Below are positions 60,593 through 64,000 of a stretch of DNA of 64,000 nucleotides, piece after piece. The stretch is from an uncultured Altererythrobacter sp. (GTDB lineage: Bacteria > Pseudomonadota > Alphaproteobacteria > Sphingomonadales > Sphingomonadaceae). Every line of letters begins with the position of its first letter. The stretch's first letter is position 1. Position numbers and translations under genes: made by a program. Below the pieces are notes generated by a model. That model was not told where the DNA came from, made no database searches, and worked only from the letters and a program-made list of their open reading frames with translations. The DNA lies in contig CAJXNC010000005.1 of NCBI GenBank assembly GCA_913056125.1, positions 62,001 through 126,000 on the forward strand, given 5' to 3'.

Positions 60593-61383
60593 CCATCCGC
60601 ACCATCATCGTCGACGACGAAAAGCTGGCAATCCAGGGCCTGCAAGTGAGGCTCGAACCCTATGACGATGTCGAGGTGATCGAAACCTGTGCCAATGGAC
60701 GCGAAGCGATCCGCGCGATCAAGACGCTCAAGCCCGATCTTGTATTCCTCGATATCCAGATGCCCGGTTTCGACGGCTTCTCCGTGGTCAAGGGCGTGAT
60801 GGAGATCGAGCCGCCGCTATTCGTCTTCGTAACCGCCTACCAGGAGCATGCGATCCGCGCCTTCGAGGCCAATGCGGTCAATTACCTGATGAAGCCGGTC
60901 GATGAGAGCAAGCTTGCCGACACGCTCGAACGCGTGCGCCAGCGCCTCGCAGAGAAGCGCTCGGCCGAGGAGGCGGAGAAGCTCAAGGACGTGCTGGCCG
61001 AAGTCAGCCCCGAAAGCCTCGAAGGCATTGGCGTCGAGGAAGACGGCGCCGGCCGTTACGAGAAGATGATCAATGTGAAGGATCGCGGCCAGATCTTCCG
61101 CGTCGATGTCGATTCAATCGAACACATCGAGGCGGCAGGCGACTACATGTGCATCTACACCGGCGACAATTCGCTGATCCTGCGCGAGACGATGAAGGAT
61201 CTCGAGCGCAGGCTCGACCCGAAGAACTTCCAGCGCGTGCACCGCTCGACCATCGTCAATCTCGACCAGGTGCGGCAGGTTCGCCCGCATACCAATGGAG
61301 AGTGCTTCCTCGTTCTCGAATCGGGCGCAGAGGTGAAGGTCAGCCGCTCCTACCGGGATGTGGTAGCTCGCTTTGTGCATTAA
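60589..61383 (+). CDS. LytTR family response regulator
   Basis: 264 residues. Receiver domain with the phosphoacceptor Asp in LVFLDIQMPGFDGF near residue 57 and the conserved Lys in NYLMKPVDE; then the LytTR DNA-binding domain (about 155-264) with VDSIEHIEAAGDYMCIYT and RVHRSTIVNLDQVRQV. Partner of the coupled kinase; LytTR regulators bind direct repeats upstream of target genes, which I did not find in the window. Confidence 0.94.
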   Translation: MTIRTIIVDDEKLAIQGLQVRLEPYDDVEVIETCANGREAIRAIKTLKPDLVFLDIQMPGFDGFSVVKGVMEIEPPLFVFVTAYQEHAIRAFEANAVNYLMKPVDESKLADTLERVRQRLAEKRSAEEAEKLKDVLAEVSPESLEGIGVEEDGAGRYEKMINVKDRGQIFRVDVDSIEHIEAAGDYMCIYTGDNSLILRETMKDLERRLDPKNFQRVHRSTIVNLDQVRQVRPHTNGECFLVLESGAEVKVSRSYRDVVARFVH

Positions 61384-61460
61384 GATTGAATTGCGCGAGT
61401 CTGCACTGCTATCGCGGTGCGGTGAAGAAGGGTTATGGACTAGACCGCGCGCTGCCGGTC

Positions 61461-61697
61461 ATGGATCGCTCAGCGCTAGAGAGCTTGCCGACGGGAGCTC
61501 TGCTCGCACGCCTGAAGCGCCTGCGCTGGTGTGAGGAATCGCCTGTTCGATCCGACCTTACGCCCGAGCAGATTTTGTCCGCCGAAGAAGCAATCCTCTT
61601 CAAATCGGATCCGCAATGGAAATCCGCTTACTCAGATGTGAGGGAGATCCTCGCAGGCAGAGAGCATATCGAACGCCGGAGCAAGGAACGACGATGA
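61461..61697 (+). CDS. Small hypothetical protein before nadC
   Basis: 78 residues from ATG at 61461; an in-frame GTG at 61422 would add 13. It is charged and helical (LLARLKRLRWCEES, LTPEQILSAEEAILFKSDP). Its stop overlaps the nadC ATG (ATGA). No ribosome binding site is clear for either start, so expression may rest on coupling. Family unknown. Confidence 0.55.
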   Translation: MDRSALESLPTGALLARLKRLRWCEESPVRSDLTPEQILSAEEAILFKSDPQWKSAYSDVREILAGREHIERRSKERR

Positions 61698-62557
61698 CCA
61701 GCTTCACCCTGCCCGGCTTCGATCTCGACGCTTTCGTCCGTTCCACCCTGGACGAAGACCTCGGTGTAGGCCTTCCGGGCGGCGGGCATGACGTGACCGC
61801 CGAAAGCGTGATCCCCGAGGATGCGCGCTTTGCCGGCGTGATGGACAGCCGCGATGCCATCGTGGTCGCGGGCCTGCCGGTGGCCGTAGCCTTCTTCCGT
61901 GCGCTCGATCCCGACATGCAGATCGAGGTACTGGTAGAGGAAGGTGCGAGCGTTGCACCCGGCACCGATTTGATGCGGCTCACCGGCAATGCCCGCGCCT
62001 TGCTGACCGCCGAGAGGAGCGCGCTCAATATCGTGCAGCACCTCTCGGGTATCGCCACCATGACGCGCGACTATGTGAATGCGATGGGCGAAACCTCCTG
62101 CGTGCTCCTCGATACGCGCAAGACCATTCCCGGCCTGCGCATGCTCGAGAAATACGCGACCAAGATGGGCGGCGCGCAAAACCACCGCATGGGTCTGTGG
62201 GATGCCGCGATGATCAAGGACAACCACGTGCTCGTCGCGGGCAGCGTGGGAGAAGCCGTGCGCCGCGCAGCTGCGGCAGGCGTGACAGACATCATCTGCG
62301 AGGTCGACCGGCTCGACCAGATCGAGCCCGCACTGGCGGCGGGCGCCAATCACCTGCTGCTCGACAATATGGATGTCGCCACCTTGCGCGAGGCGGTGGC
62401 GCTGGTGGCTGGCCGCGCCAGGACCGAAGCCTCTGGCGGAATCGATCTCGAGACGATCGGCGCCAAGTCCGCGACGGGGGTCGATTACGTCTCGGTCGGG
62501 CGCCTGACGCAAAGCGCGCCCGCAGCCGATATCGGGCTCGACTTCACGCCGCTATGA
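61694..62557 (+). CDS. nadC: Nicotinate-nucleotide diphosphorylase (carboxylating)
   Basis: 287 residues from the ATG at 61694. Quinolinate phosphoribosyltransferase: EDLGVGLPGGGHDVTAES at the N-terminus, RSALNIVQHLSGIAT, LDTRKTIPGLRMLEKYA and KMGGAQNHRMGLWDAAMIKDNH hold the substrate and PRPP residues, and ASGGIDLETIGA closes the barrel. It makes nicotinate mononucleotide from quinolinate in NAD synthesis. Confidence 0.97.
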   Translation: MTSFTLPGFDLDAFVRSTLDEDLGVGLPGGGHDVTAESVIPEDARFAGVMDSRDAIVVAGLPVAVAFFRALDPDMQIEVLVEEGASVAPGTDLMRLTGNARALLTAERSALNIVQHLSGIATMTRDYVNAMGETSCVLLDTRKTIPGLRMLEKYATKMGGAQNHRMGLWDAAMIKDNHVLVAGSVGEAVRRAAAAGVTDIICEVDRLDQIEPALAAGANHLLLDNMDVATLREAVALVAGRARTEASGGIDLETIGAKSATGVDYVSVGRLTQSAPAADIGLDFTPL

Positions 62558-63000
62558 ATCTGGCAAAGGGGCCGCGACCATGGTCGATCAAGATCTTTGC
62601 CGCCATGCTGCTGATCCAGGGTTTGTGGGAGTTGGCTGGGGGGCTGCTCTCCCTCGAGGACGCGGTTACGGTCCTCGCCATCGCCATTCCCTCACTCGAC
62701 TGGAACCGCGACCTCGCCATCGTTGCCCTGTCCGCAAACTTCACCATCGTGCTGATCCCCGTCGTCGCCGTGTGGGTCTTCGCCAGCCGGATCGCGCGAG
62801 CCTTGCTGACACTCTTCGCGCTGCTGTCGCTGGTAACCGCTTTCGCCACCTTGTGGTTGCTGCTGGACGCTCGGTTCGCTGATTGGAGCGTGCTCCTGGA
62901 CGGACTTGTGACACCCTTGGCGGTCGCCCTGCTCTACACGCCGAATGCCAGAGCCTGGCTGCGCACAAAGGGGAAGGGGGAGTCCCATGCGTTTGCATAG
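62554..63000 (+). CDS. Inner-membrane protein downstream of nadC
   Basis: 148 residues with about four membrane spans (near 12-35, 55-78, 85-105, 115-135). It overlaps nadC by ATGA and the RNase T2 gene by 14 bases. No motif recognised; the family is unknown to me. Confidence 0.75.
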   Translation: MNLAKGPRPWSIKIFAAMLLIQGLWELAGGLLSLEDAVTVLAIAIPSLDWNRDLAIVALSANFTIVLIPVVAVWVFASRIARALLTLFALLSLVTAFATLWLLLDARFADWSVLLDGLVTPLAVALLYTPNARAWLRTKGKGESHAFA

Positions 63001-63694
63001 ATATGGCTCCGTAATGCTCGCGCTGCTGCTGCCGGCGGCTGCCCAGGCACAAGCCTATCAATGCGCCATTCCGACCGCGCCGATCTCGGTCCCGCAGGTC
63101 GAGCAGGACGGGCCAACGCGGCAGATGGATGTCACCGGCTATACGCTCGCCCTGTCATGGAGCCCCGAATTCTGCCGTTTCCGCGAGGATTCGGCGCGCC
63201 ATACGCGGCAATGTTCGGGCGAAGCTGGCCGCTTTGGCTTGATCGTCCACGGCCTCTGGCCGGAGGGGCGCAATAGCTGGCCGCAATACTGCCCCGTCAA
63301 GCGTGAGCTTTCTGCGGAGGACATCCGCGCGAACCTCTGCATCTCGCCCAGTGCGGAAATGCTGGTCCATGAATGGCAAAAGCACGGCTCCTGCATGGGC
63401 GTGCGGCCCGAGACCTATTTCGCGGTCACGCGAATCCTCTGGAACTCGCTGCGCATCCCCGATCTCGACCGCCTCTCGCGCCGCGACGGCCTGACCGCAG
63501 GCGATCTGCGAGAGGCCTTGGCCGAGGCCAATCGCTACTGGGAGCCCGAGATGATCGGAATCGACCTCAACCAGCGCGGCTGGCTGGAGGAAATGCGGCT
63601 CTGCTATGCGGCGGACTTCAAGCCGACCCGCTGCACACGCCAGCAATTCGGCGTCGATGACGCTACGGAAATGAGCATCTGGCGGGGGCTTTAG
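62987..63694 (+). CDS. Secreted ribonuclease T2
   Basis: 235 residues from the ATG at 62987, with GGGGGAG 4 bases upstream. A signal peptide (ending AAQAQAY near 22) is followed by the two T2 signatures: LIVHGLWPEGRN (CAS-1 with catalytic His) and HEWQKHGSCM (CAS-2 with the second His and Glu). Periplasmic RNA cleavage to 3'-nucleotides via cyclic intermediates. Several cysteines fit disulfides. Confidence 0.95.
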   Translation: MRLHRYGSVMLALLLPAAAQAQAYQCAIPTAPISVPQVEQDGPTRQMDVTGYTLALSWSPEFCRFREDSARHTRQCSGEAGRFGLIVHGLWPEGRNSWPQYCPVKRELSAEDIRANLCISPSAEMLVHEWQKHGSCMGVRPETYFAVTRILWNSLRIPDLDRLSRRDGLTAGDLREALAEANRYWEPEMIGIDLNQRGWLEEMRLCYAADFKPTRCTRQQFGVDDATEMSIWRGL

Positions 63695-63717
63695 GTGGCC
63701 AGGCGCTGAAGGCTCGA

Positions 63718-63924
63718 TCAACTGCCCTTCCTGACGGTCGCATAGAGAGTCACTGCCGCGACGCATGCAAGAAAGGCGCCGTAGAACCAGAAAGCAATCG
63801 GCTGCTCGGAGCGCAAGAGCGGCTCTCCATGCATGTTGTATTGGCCGACGATGATCCCGCGCGCCGACGCATACAACATGGCGAAGCCAATGGCGCCAAA
63901 CAGGATGCGCTTCCCGGCACTCAT
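63718..63924 (-). CDS. Small membrane protein
   Basis: 68 residues from ATG at 63924 with a GGTGAG leader. Two hydrophobic segments (near 8-27 and 42-62) predict a two-span membrane protein. It begins 1 base after the stop of the deaminase gene at the right edge, so the two are in one transcript. Family unknown. Confidence 0.7.
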   Translation of the reverse strand: MSAGKRILFGAIGFAMLYASARGIIVGQYNMHGEPLLRSEQPIAFWFYGAFLACVAAVTLYATVRKGS

Positions 63925-63925
63925 C

Positions 63926-64000
63926 TCACCGCCGCTCGGCAAAAAAATCGCGCAGCAGTTCCGCCGCCTCGCTCTCGCCGATGCCGGAATAGACCTCCGG
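63926..64000 (-). CDS. tadA: Nucleoside deaminase, probable tRNA adenosine deaminase, C-terminal end
   Basis: Only the last 24 residues are in the window, ending SEAAELLRDFFAERR before a TGA. This matches the C-terminal helix of TadA-type deaminases (CAALLSDFFRMRR in Escherichia coli), which make inosine at the wobble base of tRNA-Arg(ACG). Too short to be certain of the family. Confidence 0.5.
   Translation of the reverse strand, partial: PEVYSGIGESEAAELLRDFFAERR

Overview
The window is high-GC alphaproteobacterial DNA. Family content (TonB receptor with an IVVTA box, GMC/MBL/SDR/SnoaL-type catabolic genes, DUF2141, DUF6152, MmcB, IHF-beta, and the rpe - heparinase - purH order) points to Sphingomonadales, most likely Erythrobacteraceae. 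This placement is inferred from gene content and was not tested against a database. Genes are tightly packed, with many 1-4 base stop/start overlaps (ATGA, GTGA, TTGA, TGATG) and convergent pairs that share a CTAG stop.

Positions 1-15,713 are a dense oxidative catabolic cluster. A plus-strand operon (GMC oxidoreductase, MBL hydrolase, cytochrome P450, small protein, MBL lactonase-like protein, 3-hydroxyisobutyrate-dehydrogenase-like protein) is followed by a minus-strand run (SDR, flavin amine-oxidase-type oxidoreductase, two serine beta-lactamase-type hydrolases, a second SDR, two NTF2/SnoaL proteins, a carboxymuconolactone-decarboxylase-type protein). A FAD monooxygenase, a CmcJ-type oxygenase, an MFS carrier and, at 16,074-18,575, a TonB-dependent receptor complete it. 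The set looks like uptake and stepwise oxidation of a hydrophobic, possibly cyclic, carbon source. The substrate cannot be read from the sequence.

Positions 18,694-34,904 are mostly core genome: ihfB, a GntR regulator, a POT peptide transporter, dxs, zur, msrA, purH, heparinase II/III, rpe, a diacylglycerol-kinase-type lipid kinase coupled to what looks like a Tam41-type CDP-diacylglycerol synthase, an M20 amidohydrolase and a secreted protein.

Positions 34,948-48,647 are a 13.6-kb integrated element in tRNA-Arg(CCG). A 52-bp exact direct repeat (34,948-34,999 and 48,596-48,647) marks its ends. It carries a tyrosine integrase, an AlpA-like HTH protein, a Toprim primase-like protein and a RepA-like hexameric ATPase, which resembles a phage-satellite or integrative-element replication module. 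The cargo looks like antiviral defence: a 1,227-aa SIR2 protein, an HNH nuclease and a PD-(D/E)xK nuclease in one minus-strand operon; a proteasome/HslV-fold Ntn hydrolase convergent with it; and a divergent RxxxxH (HEPN) protein. I do not recognise this combination as a described system, and it is the strongest novelty candidate here.

Positions 48,675-64,000 return to the chromosome: a DUF6152 protein and a partner secreted protein, mmcB, a secreted alpha/beta hydrolase, an XRE-regulator operon with three small membrane proteins and a palindromic promoter region, a fatty-acid-hydroxylase-superfamily enzyme, a second DUF2141 protein, a PAS-like protein, a BepA-like M48 protease, a DsbA-like oxidoreductase, a LytS/LytTR two-component pair, nadC, a secreted RNase T2, and at the right edge the 3' end of what is probably tadA.
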